A DNA stretch of 64,000 nucleotides from Alphaproteobacteria bacterium (GTDB lineage: Bacteria > Pseudomonadota > Alphaproteobacteria > Rhodobacterales > Rhodobacteraceae), in assembly GCA_030431825.1 (NCBI GenBank), contig JAUIIJ010000013.1:33878-97877 (forward strand). The letters run 5' to 3'. Under the pieces are notes generated by a model, which saw only the letters and a list, made by a program, of their open reading frames with translations, ran no database searches and was not told the origin of the DNA. Both the position numbers and the translations under genes were made by a program. Numbering within the stretch: the stretch's first letter is position 1; every line of letters starts with the position of its first letter. Positions 52,173 to 61,345 of the stretch are shown here, piece by piece.

Positions 52173-53351
52173 ATGGCCGCTCTGACACCGATTTCACGGA
52201 CCCCTGTCTCCTTCTATGTTCCTGTCGTGGCGCTGACCGGCGCGTTTGCGGGGCTTCTGGTGGGCACGGCGCAGGACAATTCGCTTATCGGAGCCGTCCT
52301 GGGTGCGGCCCTGATGGCGGCGGTCGCCTTTCTGATGACCAGCGTCATCGGGCAGGAAAAGGCGTCCCGTTGGGGTCTCACCGCACTGATGCTTCTCGCC
52401 GGGTTTGCGATTGGGGGCATACCGGGCGCGGTGATCGGGGCGCTGTTCGGCTGGTTCTTCGGATGGTTTACCTTCTGGCTGTTCGAGGGACGCTATCGGG
52501 CCAGGATCGCCCCCTACCTGACGCCGGGCCAGGTTCTTTGGCATTTTGCCTTCCGCGTGATCTGCGGCGCGATCTTCGTTTTCCTGATCACACCGATCCT
52601 CGTGGTCATACCGCTCAGCTTCAATGCCGAAAACTTCTTTACCTTCACCCCGGAAATGCTGCGCTTTGATCCTGCGGGATATTCGCTCAAGCATTACGAG
52701 GATTTCTTTACCAATTCCGATTGGCAGAACGCGCTGCGCAACTCGCTGCTGATTGCGCCGGTCGCGACATTCCTCTCCGTCAGCTTCGGAACGCTCGCCG
52801 CTATCGGGCTCAGCCAACCGCATGTGCCGTTCCGGCGCGCGATCATGGCGATCCTGATTTCACCGATGATCGTGCCGCTGATCATCTCGGCGGCCGGCAT
52901 GTATTTCTTCTACTCGCGCATCGGATTGCAAGGCACCTATCTTGGTGTCGTGCTGGCCCATGCCGCTCTGGGCATCCCCTTTGTCATCATCACCGTAACC
53001 GCCACCCTGGTCGGGTTTGACCGCTCGCTGACGCGGGCGGCGGCAAATATGGGGGCCAACCCGGTCACGACGTTTTTCCGGGTACAGATGCCCCTTATCC
53101 TGCCCGGGGTGATTTCGGGCGGGCTCTTTGCGTTCATCACCTCGTTTGATGAAGTCGTCGTCGTGCTCTTTGTGGGCTCCGCCGGGCAAAAGACGCTGCC
53201 CTGGCAGATGTTCACCGGTCTGCGTGAACAGATCAGCCCGACGATCCTCGCGGTCGCGACGATCTTGGTGGTGGTGTCGATCGCCCTGCTAACGGTTGTT
53301 GAACTGCTCCGTCGCCGCTCGGAGCGTCTGCGCGGAATGAGCCCGGGTTGA
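52173..53351 (+). CDS. ABC transporter permease with extra N-terminal helices (PotC-like)
   Basis: 392 residues. The first 120 or so add three to four hydrophobic helices (GAFAGLLVGTAQDN onward) not seen in ordinary PotC/PotI proteins. The standard permease part follows: FLITPILVVIPLSFNAENFFTF, EAA loop SLTRAAANMGANPVTTFFRVQMPLILPGVISG. Last gene of the importer operon. Confidence 0.88.
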   Translation: MAALTPISRTPVSFYVPVVALTGAFAGLLVGTAQDNSLIGAVLGAALMAAVAFLMTSVIGQEKASRWGLTALMLLAGFAIGGIPGAVIGALFGWFFGWFTFWLFEGRYRARIAPYLTPGQVLWHFAFRVICGAIFVFLITPILVVIPLSFNAENFFTFTPEMLRFDPAGYSLKHYEDFFTNSDWQNALRNSLLIAPVATFLSVSFGTLAAIGLSQPHVPFRRAIMAILISPMIVPLIISAAGMYFFYSRIGLQGTYLGVVLAHAALGIPFVIITVTATLVGFDRSLTRAAANMGANPVTTFFRVQMPLILPGVISGGLFAFITSFDEVVVVLFVGSAGQKTLPWQMFTGLREQISPTILAVATILVVVSIALLTVVELLRRRSERLRGMSPG

Positions 53352-53383
53352 CGCAGGGCACAAAGCCCTCTTGCAGAAACGTG

Positions 53384-53406
53384 TCGGGCCGCATCGCGCG
53401 GCCCGA
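53384..53406. terminator. Hairpin between convergent permease and transglycosylase genes
   Basis: TCGGGCCGC (53384-53392) and GCGGCCCGA (53398-53406) form a perfect 9-bp stem with a 5-base loop, 33 bp after the permease stop and 16 bp from the transglycosylase stop. No T-run on either side, so it may stop transcription only with help or protect both transcript ends. Confidence 0.5.
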
Positions 53407-53421
53407 TGTGGTGCAGCCGCT

Positions 53422-54747
53422 TCAGCGCAGACGTTTCAGCAGGTTCATTGACGCATATCCGTCAGGGGTCAGCCCCGAAGCCACCTGATAGGCCCGGACC
53501 GCGTCGATGGTCAGCGGCCCGATGCGGCCATCCACACCCTGCGTATCAAATCCCTTGTCGGTCAGCCGCTGTTGCATTTCCTTGCGTTCGCTCAGGGTCA
53601 GAGCGCGATCGCTGCGCGGCCAGTTCGCCTGAATGGGCGGTCCCCCGGCAATACGGTCAGACAGGTGTCCGACACCGATCACGTAGGCATCGGCGGAATT
53701 GTAACGTTCGATTACCGCGAAGTTCTGGAAGATCAGGAATGCAGGGCCCTTGCCCCCTGCGGGCAGCAACAGCGATGCAGGGCCATGATCGGCGATCGCG
53801 CCGTTGGTGCCTGCCACACCCATGCGCGCCCATTCGGAAACAGGTTTCCTGATCTTGCGATCCGCCAACCGGAAATCGAACCCCTGTGGAAGCGTCACTT
53901 CCACGCCCCAGGGTTGGCCCTTTGTCCAGCCGAACCGGGCGAGATAGGCCGCCGTGGACGCCAGCGCATCGCTGGGATCATCCGACCAGATATCGCGTTT
54001 CCCGTCCCCGGTGAAATCCACCGCGTAATCCAGATAGGATGTCGGCATGAACTGAGTATGACCCATCGCCCCGGCCCAGCTGCCGGTCATCCTGCGCGCC
54101 GTCGTGTCACCCGATTGCAGGATTTTCAGCGCCGCGATCAATTGCTCTTCGAAAAACGCGCTGCGGCGTGCGTCATAGGCCAGCGTCGCCAGCGCGCGGA
54201 CGATATCTGTGCTGCCGCGATAGCTGCCATAGGCGCTTTCAAGACCCCAGACCGCAACCACGACTTCCTTCTCGACGCCATAGCGCGCCTCGATGGCTTC
54301 GAGCGTGGCACGGTACTGGTTCAGCGCCGATTTGCCGTTGCGCAACCGTGTCTCCGACACCGCGCTGTCGAGATATTCCCAGATCGCCTTGGAAAACTCG
54401 GATTGGTTGCGGTCGCGCCGGATGATGTCGGCATCATAGGTCACGCCGTCAAACGCGGCGTCAAGGACACGCGGCTTGATCCCCTGCGCGATTGCGCGCG
54501 TACGGAACTCGCGCAGCCAAATCCGGAAATCCCCGTTCGACGTATTTTCCTGCACGGGGGCTTCCTTTGCCCTGATGGTTTGCGGCCGCGCCGTCGGGCG
54601 CAGCGAATAGGTCAGGCTCGCGGTCGCCAGCCGCGTCACCTCGGCCTGTGGTCTGCCTTCCGGTCGGACGCTCTCCTGTTGTGTTCCCGCGTGAACGCCG
54701 CCTGCCATGGCCAAGGTAAGAACCCCGGCAATCCTCCAGTTGCACAT
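53422..54747 (-). CDS. Lytic murein transglycosylase (MltB-type) with peptidoglycan-binding domain
   Basis: 441 residues from the ATG at 54745-54747, followed by a signal sequence (AGVLTLAMAGGVHA). The SLT/MltB catalytic part has the active Glu in VAVWGLESAYGSYRG, and GAMGHTQFMPTSYLDYAVDFTGDGKRDIW is a family signature. A C-terminal PG_binding_1 domain (residues about 375-440, DTQGVDGRIGPLTIDAVRAYQ) anchors it to the cell wall. Cleaves glycan strands to 1,6-anhydro-muropeptides in the periplasm. Confidence 0.92.
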   Translation of the reverse strand: MCNWRIAGVLTLAMAGGVHAGTQQESVRPEGRPQAEVTRLATASLTYSLRPTARPQTIRAKEAPVQENTSNGDFRIWLREFRTRAIAQGIKPRVLDAAFDGVTYDADIIRRDRNQSEFSKAIWEYLDSAVSETRLRNGKSALNQYRATLEAIEARYGVEKEVVVAVWGLESAYGSYRGSTDIVRALATLAYDARRSAFFEEQLIAALKILQSGDTTARRMTGSWAGAMGHTQFMPTSYLDYAVDFTGDGKRDIWSDDPSDALASTAAYLARFGWTKGQPWGVEVTLPQGFDFRLADRKIRKPVSEWARMGVAGTNGAIADHGPASLLLPAGGKGPAFLIFQNFAVIERYNSADAYVIGVGHLSDRIAGGPPIQANWPRSDRALTLSERKEMQQRLTDKGFDTQGVDGRIGPLTIDAVRAYQVASGLTPDGYASMNLLKRLR

Positions 54748-54908
54748 CGTTTTTGCCCCGGTTTTCTTGTTCTGCTCTGGCCCGATACTACCGCGAATCC
54801 GGGTATCGGAACAGGGGCATTCTCCCGTCCTGCGGGAAATGGCCAACGCGTGCAAACACGTCGGGGACAGGATCGGTCCCGACGCATGAGAGCGCAGACG
54901 GCTCTGCG

Positions 54909-55625
54909 TCAGGCGCGGGTTGTCCCCTCCTGGCAGGTCCGGTCCTGCTGCTGGAAACGCGCAATCGCCTCGCGCAACAACGGAATGCGCCGCGGACGGA
55001 AGCTCTGTTCGGTCACGACGAGATCACGCATACGATCCAACCGGAACGCCCGGAAATCCTGGCGCAAATGGCACCATGCCACCAGCATTGTCGAACGATC
55101 CAGATAAGTTATGCCGAGCGGATCGACACGCCGCCGCGTTCTCGCCCCCTGCGCGTCGCAATAGGCAAACTCGACAGCGGTCTCTTCCCAGGTCGCGCGC
55201 CGCAGTTCCGAAACGGCAATTGCAGGGGCTTCCGGTCGGGAAAAACGACGCGCAGTGAGAACCGCGTGGGCCAACCGATGCGATTGGCGCGATGGCAAAC
55301 GCGCCTGAAGCTTGTTCAGAGCCGACCGCGCGGCGGCAACCAGGTCCGGATCGCCGATCTGTTCGACCTCGCGCAGGCCCAGCACCAGCGCTTCCAGCTC
55401 GTCATTCTCGAACCCGAGCGGTGGCAGTGTGGCATCCTCGATGAGCGTAAACCCGAACCCCGCGGCGCCATCGATCACCGCACCCAAACCACGCAGGGTA
55501 TCAATGTCGCGATGCACGGTGCGCGGCGAAATATCGAGGTCCTGCGCCAGCGAGTGCGCCGTGTGGGGCGGCACACCGCTGCGCAGACATTGCATCAACT
55601 GAAAGAGACGGGCAGTTCGGGACAT
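54909..55625 (-). CDS. YafY-type regulator with HTH and WYL domains
   Basis: 238 residues from the ATG at 55623-55625 (MSRTARLFQLMQCLRS, the family's standard start); an ATG 15 bases earlier is also possible. The HTH_11 domain is residues 5-60 (LAQDLDISPRTVHRDIDTLRGLGA). The WYL region is residues about 135-200, here with MLVAWCHLRQDFRAFRLDRM in place of a literal WYL. Divergent from the glutathione transferase gene, 85 bp away, and may control it. Confidence 0.85.
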   Translation of the reverse strand: MSRTARLFQLMQCLRSGVPPHTAHSLAQDLDISPRTVHRDIDTLRGLGAVIDGAAGFGFTLIEDATLPPLGFENDELEALVLGLREVEQIGDPDLVAAARSALNKLQARLPSRQSHRLAHAVLTARRFSRPEAPAIAVSELRRATWEETAVEFAYCDAQGARTRRRVDPLGITYLDRSTMLVAWCHLRQDFRAFRLDRMRDLVVTEQSFRPRRIPLLREAIARFQQQDRTCQEGTTRA

Positions 55626-55710
55626 CCTGCTGTCTAGCATAGGCCTGATGCCGGTTTTTGTCATCAGGAACGGATAGGGTCTGCAGAGGCACGCATAGAG
55701 GAGACCACCG

Positions 55711-56409
55711 ATGCTCGTCCTATACACTTATCCGGCCGGGTTCGGGCAGTTCAGCCTCAGCCCGTTCTGCGTCAAGGCCGCCGCTCTGCTGAAGATGTCG
55801 GGCCGGGATTGGTCCCGGCGCGATTTTGACGACCCGCGCAAGATGCCGCTGGCCAAGCTGCCGGTGCTGAACACACAAGAGCGGTTGATCCCCGACAGTC
55901 AGAACATTCGTCGCTACCTCGAAAGCCAGGGCGCGACATTCGATGTCAGCCTGAGCGACACGCAGCGCGCGCAGTCCCACGCACTGATCCGCATGGCCGA
56001 AGAGCATCTCTATTTCAATCTGGTGCTGGACCGCTGGGGCGATGACAGGGTCTGGCCAACCATTCGTGATGTCTATTTCGCAAAGGTTCCCGCCCTGCTG
56101 CGCCGGCCCGTCGCCGATGGGCTGCGGCGCAGGCTGTTGCGCGGGTTGCATACCCATGGCATCGCCCGGTTTTCAGCGAGCGAACGGCTGGCGCGTGTCG
56201 AAGAGGACCTGCGCGCGATCCAGATCTGCCTGTGGCAGGGTCCGTTCCTGATGGGCAACCGGCCGTGTTCGGCGGATCTCAGCGTCGCACCGATGCTGGC
56301 CGCGATCCGTGCGACGCCGTTGGCGACTCCCCTTGCGCGCCGGGTTGCAGAGGATGCGCAACTGTCCGACTATATCGACAGGTTGGAGGAAGCGGTGCCA
56401 TTGCCATGA
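55711..56409 (+). CDS. Glutathione S-transferase family protein
   Basis: 232 residues. The N-terminal thioredoxin-like domain has SPFCVKAAALLKMSG, a Ser/Cys site for glutathione, and KLPVLNTQERLIPDSQNIRRYLE; the C-terminal half is all-helical (RPCSADLSVAPMLAAI, the family N-capping box). Similar to the DUF4337-free bacterial GSTs of the failed-axon/metaxin-like type (long linker, no obvious cluster). The stop overlaps the next start by ATGA. Confidence 0.82.
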   Translation: MLVLYTYPAGFGQFSLSPFCVKAAALLKMSGRDWSRRDFDDPRKMPLAKLPVLNTQERLIPDSQNIRRYLESQGATFDVSLSDTQRAQSHALIRMAEEHLYFNLVLDRWGDDRVWPTIRDVYFAKVPALLRRPVADGLRRRLLRGLHTHGIARFSASERLARVEEDLRAIQICLWQGPFLMGNRPCSADLSVAPMLAAIRATPLATPLARRVAEDAQLSDYIDRLEEAVPLP

Positions 56410-56804
56410 CCAGACCCTTTGCAGACCCCCGGATCGCGGAAATCTATGACAGCTACGATCCCTCGGCACGTGCGGGCCTCCTGGCGTTGCGCGAGTTGAT
56501 CCTTGATACCGCCGCCTCTGACGATCGGGTGGGCAAGGTCGAAGAGGCGCTTCGCTGGGGGCAGCCTGCCTACCTGACGCCGGTCACAAGATCCGGAACC
56601 ACGCTGCGGGTGGCACCACACAAATCCGCACCGATTGCGTTGTTCGTGCATTGTCAGACATCGCTGATTTCGGACTATTCCGCAGAGTTTCCCGCGCAGG
56701 ACAGGCTGGACGGTACCCGCGCGATCCTGTTTGACGATCTGTCCGGGATCGACCCGATGCGCCACGGATGGTTGATCAGCCGGGCGCTCACCTATCACCT
56801 CTGA
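56406..56804 (+). CDS. DUF1801 domain protein (YdhG-like)
   Basis: 132 residues, starting at the ATG at 56406 inside the preceding stop (ATGA), so coupled to the transferase gene. DUF1801 pattern: ADPRIAEIYDSYDPSARAGLLALRELI, then VEEALRWGQPAYLT and a C-terminal strand-rich half. Members have an uncharacterised intracellular alpha-beta fold; function unknown. Its 3' end overlaps the convergent RNase R gene by 10 bases. Confidence 0.85.
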   Translation: MTRPFADPRIAEIYDSYDPSARAGLLALRELILDTAASDDRVGKVEEALRWGQPAYLTPVTRSGTTLRVAPHKSAPIALFVHCQTSLISDYSAEFPAQDRLDGTRAILFDDLSGIDPMRHGWLISRALTYHL

Positions 56805-59056
56805 CGCCGCTTGCGGGCCACCTTGCGCTTGATTTTATCCGACTTGCGCTTGCCGCGCGCGGCCTTGCGGCGCGGCGTGCGACCTGCCGGGTCCTGCCCT
56901 CCGCGCGGCGGGGCCTTGTCGTCGACAGTCAGCAACTCAAGCTCCAACCCGCCGGTAACCGGTGTGGCCTGCGTCAATCGCACGGTAACCCGCTGCCCGA
57001 TCCCGATGGTAAACCCGGTATCCGCCCCCATCAGCGTGCCGGCGTCGCGATCAAAATGAAAGAACTCGCGCCCCAGCGAGCGCACCGGGATCAGACCGTC
57101 CGCGCCGGTTTCGTCCAGCTTGACGAAGGCTCCGAACCTGGCGATACCGCTGATCCGGCCGCCAAACTCGCTACCGACCCGTTCGGACAGATAGGCGGCA
57201 AGATAACGGTCGGTGGTGTCACGCTCTGCCATCATCGAGCGCCGTTCGGTATCCGAGATATGCGTCGCGGTCTGTTCCAGCCGCTCGATTTCCTGCGGTG
57301 ACAAACCGTCCTTGCCCCACCCATGCGCCGAAATCAGCGCCCGATGCACGATCAGGTCGGCATAGCGACGGATCGGCGAGGTGAAATGCGCGTAGTGTTG
57401 CAGGGCAAGTCCGAAATGACCGAAATTCTGAGGTGAATAATAGGCCTGGGTCATCGCGCGCAGGGTCGACATGTTGATCAACTCGTCATTGTCGCTGTCT
57501 TCGGCGGCGCGCAAAAGCTGGTTCAGGTGGCGGGTCTGCAACACCTGCCCCTTGGCAAGGTTGTAACCGGCAGACTGTGCCACCTCGCGCAGGGCATCAA
57601 GTTTTTCGGGCGCCGGTTCCTCATGTACCCGGAACAGCAAGGGCGACCGTTTCGCGATCAGCGTTTCCGCCGCCGCCACGTTGGCCAGCACCATGAATTC
57701 CTCGATCAGCCGGTGCGCATCCAGCCGCTCGCGAAAGTCGACCGAGGCGACCTTGCCGTCATCGTCCAGGACGATCTTGCGTTCGGGCAGGTCGAGATCG
57801 AGCGGTTGCCGATCCTCACGGGCCCTGAGCAGCGCCCGATAGGCGGCGTAGAGCGGCCTCAGAACCGGCTCGAGCAGCGGGCCGGTGCGCTCGTTGGGCG
57901 CGCCGTCGACCGCCTCTTGCACCTCGGTATAGTTCAGCGACGCGGCCGAGCGCATCAGCCCCCGCACAAAGCGATGGTCAAGCTTGTTCCCATCCTTGTC
58001 GAGCCGCATCCGGACGGCGACGCAGGCGCGCGGCACCCCCTCGTGCAGCGAACACAGATCGCCAGACAGACGATCGGGCAACATCGGCACCACCCGGTCC
58101 GGGAAGTAGCTCGAATTGCCGCGCTTGCGCGCCTCGTTGTCCAGCGCGCTGTCAGGGCGCACATAGGCGGCGACGTCGGCAATCGCGACCCAGATGACAT
58201 GCCCCTCGGGGTTACCGGGATCGTCATCCGCGTGGGCATGGCAGGCATCGTCGTGATCACGCGCATCCGCCGGGTCGATGGTGATCAGCGGCATGTCACG
58301 CAAATCTTCCCTTTGCGAGAGGCCAAGCGGCTTCATGCGGTCCGCCTCGGCGATCACCGCATCCGGGAAATCATCAGGTATGCCGTGCTGATGAATGGCG
58401 ATCAGCGACACGGCGCGCGGCGACGACGGATCTCCCAGCCGCGCGACGATGCGGGCACGCGGCAACCCCATGCGCGACTTCGGCCCGGCCTGTTCCGCCT
58501 CGACCAGTTCTCCGTCCCGCGCGCCAAGCCGGTTGGCTTCGGGGACCGTCCATTCGGTGCTCTGGGCCTTGTCGACCGGCACGATACGCCCCCCTTCGGC
58601 ACCTTTCCGGAACACGCCCAGAATGCGTTTCGGGTTGGTGCCGATCCTGCGGATCAGGCGCGCCTCGTAATTGTGGCTGCCCTCGGCGACGACCGTGAGC
58701 CGGGCGAGGATGCGGTCCCCCTCGCCGAGCGCCGGGTCGCTGGCGCGCGGAATCACCAGAACGACCGGTTCGACCCCTTCGCCATGCCATTCCAGCGGTT
58801 GCGCGAACAGATCGCCATCCGCATCCGGAGCCTTGACCTGCAAGACGCTGACCGGCGGCAGCCGATCGGGATCGCCGTAAGACCGCTTGCGACGCTCAAG
58901 ATGCCCCTCGGCCTCGAGTTCCCTGAGAATACGTTTCAGATCGATCCGGTCGGATCCCTTGATGCCAAAAGCCTTGGCAATATCCCGCTTGGAACTCTGG
59001 GTCGGGTTGGCGGAAATCCAGTCGAGGATCTCTGGCTTGCTTGGAATGCGCGTCAT
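56795..59056 (-). CDS. rnr: Ribonuclease R
   Basis: 753 residues. Layout: N-terminal winged helix (residues 1-60, KPEILDWISANPTQSSKRDIAKAFGI), cold-shock-like domains, the RNB catalytic core with TIDPADARDHDDA (metal-binding Asp cluster, near residue 260), an S1 domain (GRISGIARFGAFVKLDETGADGLIP), and a Lys/Arg-rich tail (KAARGKRKSDKIKRKVARKR). A 3'-5' exoribonuclease that degrades structured RNA. The start lies 50 bp from the TIGR04282-type gene. Confidence 0.95.
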   Translation of the reverse strand: MTRIPSKPEILDWISANPTQSSKRDIAKAFGIKGSDRIDLKRILRELEAEGHLERRKRSYGDPDRLPPVSVLQVKAPDADGDLFAQPLEWHGEGVEPVVLVIPRASDPALGEGDRILARLTVVAEGSHNYEARLIRRIGTNPKRILGVFRKGAEGGRIVPVDKAQSTEWTVPEANRLGARDGELVEAEQAGPKSRMGLPRARIVARLGDPSSPRAVSLIAIHQHGIPDDFPDAVIAEADRMKPLGLSQREDLRDMPLITIDPADARDHDDACHAHADDDPGNPEGHVIWVAIADVAAYVRPDSALDNEARKRGNSSYFPDRVVPMLPDRLSGDLCSLHEGVPRACVAVRMRLDKDGNKLDHRFVRGLMRSAASLNYTEVQEAVDGAPNERTGPLLEPVLRPLYAAYRALLRAREDRQPLDLDLPERKIVLDDDGKVASVDFRERLDAHRLIEEFMVLANVAAAETLIAKRSPLLFRVHEEPAPEKLDALREVAQSAGYNLAKGQVLQTRHLNQLLRAAEDSDNDELINMSTLRAMTQAYYSPQNFGHFGLALQHYAHFTSPIRRYADLIVHRALISAHGWGKDGLSPQEIERLEQTATHISDTERRSMMAERDTTDRYLAAYLSERVGSEFGGRISGIARFGAFVKLDETGADGLIPVRSLGREFFHFDRDAGTLMGADTGFTIGIGQRVTVRLTQATPVTGGLELELLTVDDKAPPRGGQDPAGRTPRRKAARGKRKSDKIKRKVARKRRQR

Positions 59057-59105
59057 GCTCTCGCCCTAGCACGCCCGAACGATGCCGTCACCGGAAAAGG
59101 CGTTG

Positions 59106-59690
59106 CTATCCCGAACGCTGGCGCAGGTCGGCGGCCGTATCCACATCGCGGAGACTCTGGATTTGCGCGACCTTCAGGTTGCCGAGGGTTGCCAGGCTGT
59201 CCGCCAGCGCGTGTTCACTCGACCAGCGCACCCCATCGAACATCCCCCTGGGCGCGTGCCGGGGATGCCTCAGCCCCACCAGCCAGAACCCGCCATCCGG
59301 TGCCGGTCCGAATACCGCGTCGTGATCGCCAAGCGCGCGAAATGCCGACGCGATCTGGGTCTTGCCGAGATCGGGAATATCGGCGCCGACAACACAGACC
59401 GGACCGGGCGCAAGGCCATACATCGCCCGCGCCATCCGCGCCCCGAGATCGCCGGAGCCCTGTGCAATCCGGGGTAGATCGGCCGGCCAGACGCGGCTTT
59501 GCAACCCCGCGCGATCCGGGCTCACGGCAAGCACGAGATCCCATCGCGGATCGCGAATACGGCGCAACAAGGACAGCGACTGCAAACGGAACCACCAGGC
59601 GGCCCGGCACATTCCGATATCGCGCCCGAGCCGTGTCTTGACCCGCCCGGGCCGTGGCTCTTTCACCATGACGACGACAGTCCTGCGCAT
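59106..59690 (-). CDS. TIGR04282/DUF2064-family glycosyltransferase-like protein
   Basis: 194 residues with a nucleotide-sugar-transferase fold: VVMVKEPRPGRVKTRLGRDIG at the start, VCVVGADIPDL, and the family signature DAVFGPAPDGGFWLVGLR. Members are linked with arsenosugar or other glycosyl transfer and with MobA-like folds; substrate unknown. It lies 6 bases downstream of dapE on the same strand. Confidence 0.82.
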   Translation of the reverse strand: MRRTVVVMVKEPRPGRVKTRLGRDIGMCRAAWWFRLQSLSLLRRIRDPRWDLVLAVSPDRAGLQSRVWPADLPRIAQGSGDLGARMARAMYGLAPGPVCVVGADIPDLGKTQIASAFRALGDHDAVFGPAPDGGFWLVGLRHPRHAPRGMFDGVRWSSEHALADSLATLGNLKVAQIQSLRDVDTAADLRQRSG

Positions 59691-59696
59691 GCCTTG

Positions 59697-60845
59697 TCAG
59701 CCGAAATAGTCCTGCAGAATACGGGCATAAATGCGTTTGAGTTGATGGATCTGCGCCACCTCCACCCGCTCGTCGATCTGATGCATGGTCTGCCCCACCA
59801 GCCCGCATTCGACCACCGGACAGTGATCCTTGATGAAGCGGGCGTCCGACGTGCCCCCCGTGGTCGAGAGCACCGGGCGCACGCCGGTTTCCGCCTCGAC
59901 CGCATGTGACACCAGATCCGACAAGGCACCGGGCGGGGTCAGAAAGCTCTCACCCGAAATCTTTATCCGCATGTCGATGGTCACGCCGAATTCGGCTGCG
60001 ACCGCATCAGCTTCGGAGCGCAGCCAGTCGCTCAGAGATGCTCCGCTATGACTGTCGTTGAAGCGGATGTTGACCGTCGCGCGGCATTCGGCAGGGATCA
60101 CGTTGGTGGCCGGATTCCCGGTGTCGATCGTAACCACGGCAAGGGTCGACGGGTCGAAATGCTCGGTGCCCTTGTCCAACTCGTGGCTGGCCAGACGATC
60201 CATCAACCGGGCCATCGCGGGCAGCGGATTTTTCGCGCGGTGCGGGTAGGCCGAATGGCCCTGAACCCCGGTCACTGTGATCCACGCGCTCATCGAGCCG
60301 CGCCGCCCGATCTTGATCATCTCACCCATCTTTTCAGGGCAGGTCGGCTCGCCCACGACACAGGCGCTCATCTGTTCGCCGGCCTGCGTCATGTAGTCGA
60401 GCAACGCCGTTGTACCGTCGAGCGCGTCGCCCTCTTCATCCCCGGTGATCGCGATCAGGATTGCGCCGTCCGGCGGCGTATCGCGCACATGGTCGATGGC
60501 CGCAGCGACAAAGGCGGCAACGCCGGATTTCATGTCGGTTGCCCCCCGCCCGTACATCACCCCATCTTTCACCTCGGCTCCGAACGGCGGCATTGTCCAG
60601 GCAGAGGCATCGCCCAATGGCACCACATCCGTGTGTCCGTTGAACCCCAGGCTGCGCGGATGCCCGCGCGCGCCCCATCGGGCAAAGAGGTTGACGATCC
60701 CGCCCCGATCCACGCGAACACAGTGAAACCCCGCTGCACTCAGCTCCTGCTCCAGCAGGACCAGGGCACCGCCATCCTGCGGCGTAATCGAGGGACAACG
60801 GATCAGGCGGGCGGTCAGGTCGGCGGCATCGGTGTGAGTCATCAT
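59697..60845 (-). CDS. dapE: Succinyl-diaminopimelate desuccinylase
   Basis: 382 residues, M20 family: [27 protein letters not shown] and [13 protein letters not shown] supply zinc ligands and the catalytic Glu; [22 protein letters not shown] is in the dimerisation lid. Carries out the last step but one to meso-diaminopimelate and lysine, removing succinate. Length and motifs are DapE rather than ArgE. Confidence 0.92.
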   Translation of the reverse strand: MMTHTDAADLTARLIRCPSITPQDGGALVLLEQELSAAGFHCVRVDRGGIVNLFARWGARGHPRSLGFNGHTDVVPLGDASAWTMPPFGAEVKDGVMYGRGATDMKSGVAAFVAAAIDHVRDTPPDGAILIAITGDEEGDALDGTTALLDYMTQAGEQMSACVVGEPTCPEKMGEMIKIGRRGSMSAWITVTGVQGHSAYPHRAKNPLPAMARLMDRLASHELDKGTEHFDPSTLAVVTIDTGNPATNVIPAECRATVNIRFNDSHSGASLSDWLRSEADAVAAEFGVTIDMRIKISGESFLTPPGALSDLVSHAVEAETGVRPVLSTTGGTSDARFIKDHCPVVECGLVGQTMHQIDERVEVAQIHQLKRIYARILQDYFG

Positions 60846-61027
60846 GGCAATCCTTGTCCGGTGAACGGCGAAATCCGCTCACACATGAAAGCAATTGGCG
60901 CAAATTCCAACCCCCGCCGCAATACCGGCCCGATGTCGGGTTCCGTCCATCCCGGTCAGATTGCTATGGGAAATCCGGGTACACCTGTTAAAATCCGTGA
61001 TGTGACCGAAGTACCGGGGACAGTGGA

Positions 61028-61345
61028 GTGACGGTTTTCTTTTTCATTGCGGCGATACTGCTGGTATCGATCATCAGCGCCATTGTCGCCGCCGAGGTGG
61101 CCGCACAACCGCCGTTGCTGTCGCTGATGGGTCCGTTTCCGGCCGGCTTTCTGGGCTTGGCGATCTGCGCGCTGCTGGCGACGGGCCTGCTGTTCCTGCT
61201 CGATCCCGATCCGGTAACCGGGCTCGACGCCCCCCTGCCCCGTTTGATGCGGACGCTGCCCATTACCGGTCTTGCGGCATTGTTGTGGCTGCCCGGCTTC
61301 CTGTCGCTCTTTGGGCGTTTGCGCCGCGTGAGGGCCGCGAAATGA
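61028..61345 (+). CDS. Small membrane protein of unknown function
   Basis: 105 residues from a GTG at 61028 with GTGGA just upstream. Three hydrophobic helices (FFFIAAILLVSIISAIVAAEVA; AGFLGLAICALLATGLLFLL; GLAALLWLPGFLSLF) and a basic C-terminus. The stop overlaps the ATG of the next gene (ATGA), so they are coupled. No family recognised. Confidence 0.72.
   Translation: MTVFFFIAAILLVSIISAIVAAEVAAQPPLLSLMGPFPAGFLGLAICALLATGLLFLLDPDPVTGLDAPLPRLMRTLPITGLAALLWLPGFLSLFGRLRRVRAAK

Noticed and set aside
57527..59641. 704-codon plus-strand open frame
   Set aside because: Runs antisense to rnr and the TIGR04282-type gene. Composition is His/Arg/Gly-rich, with no family motifs; a high-GC shadow.
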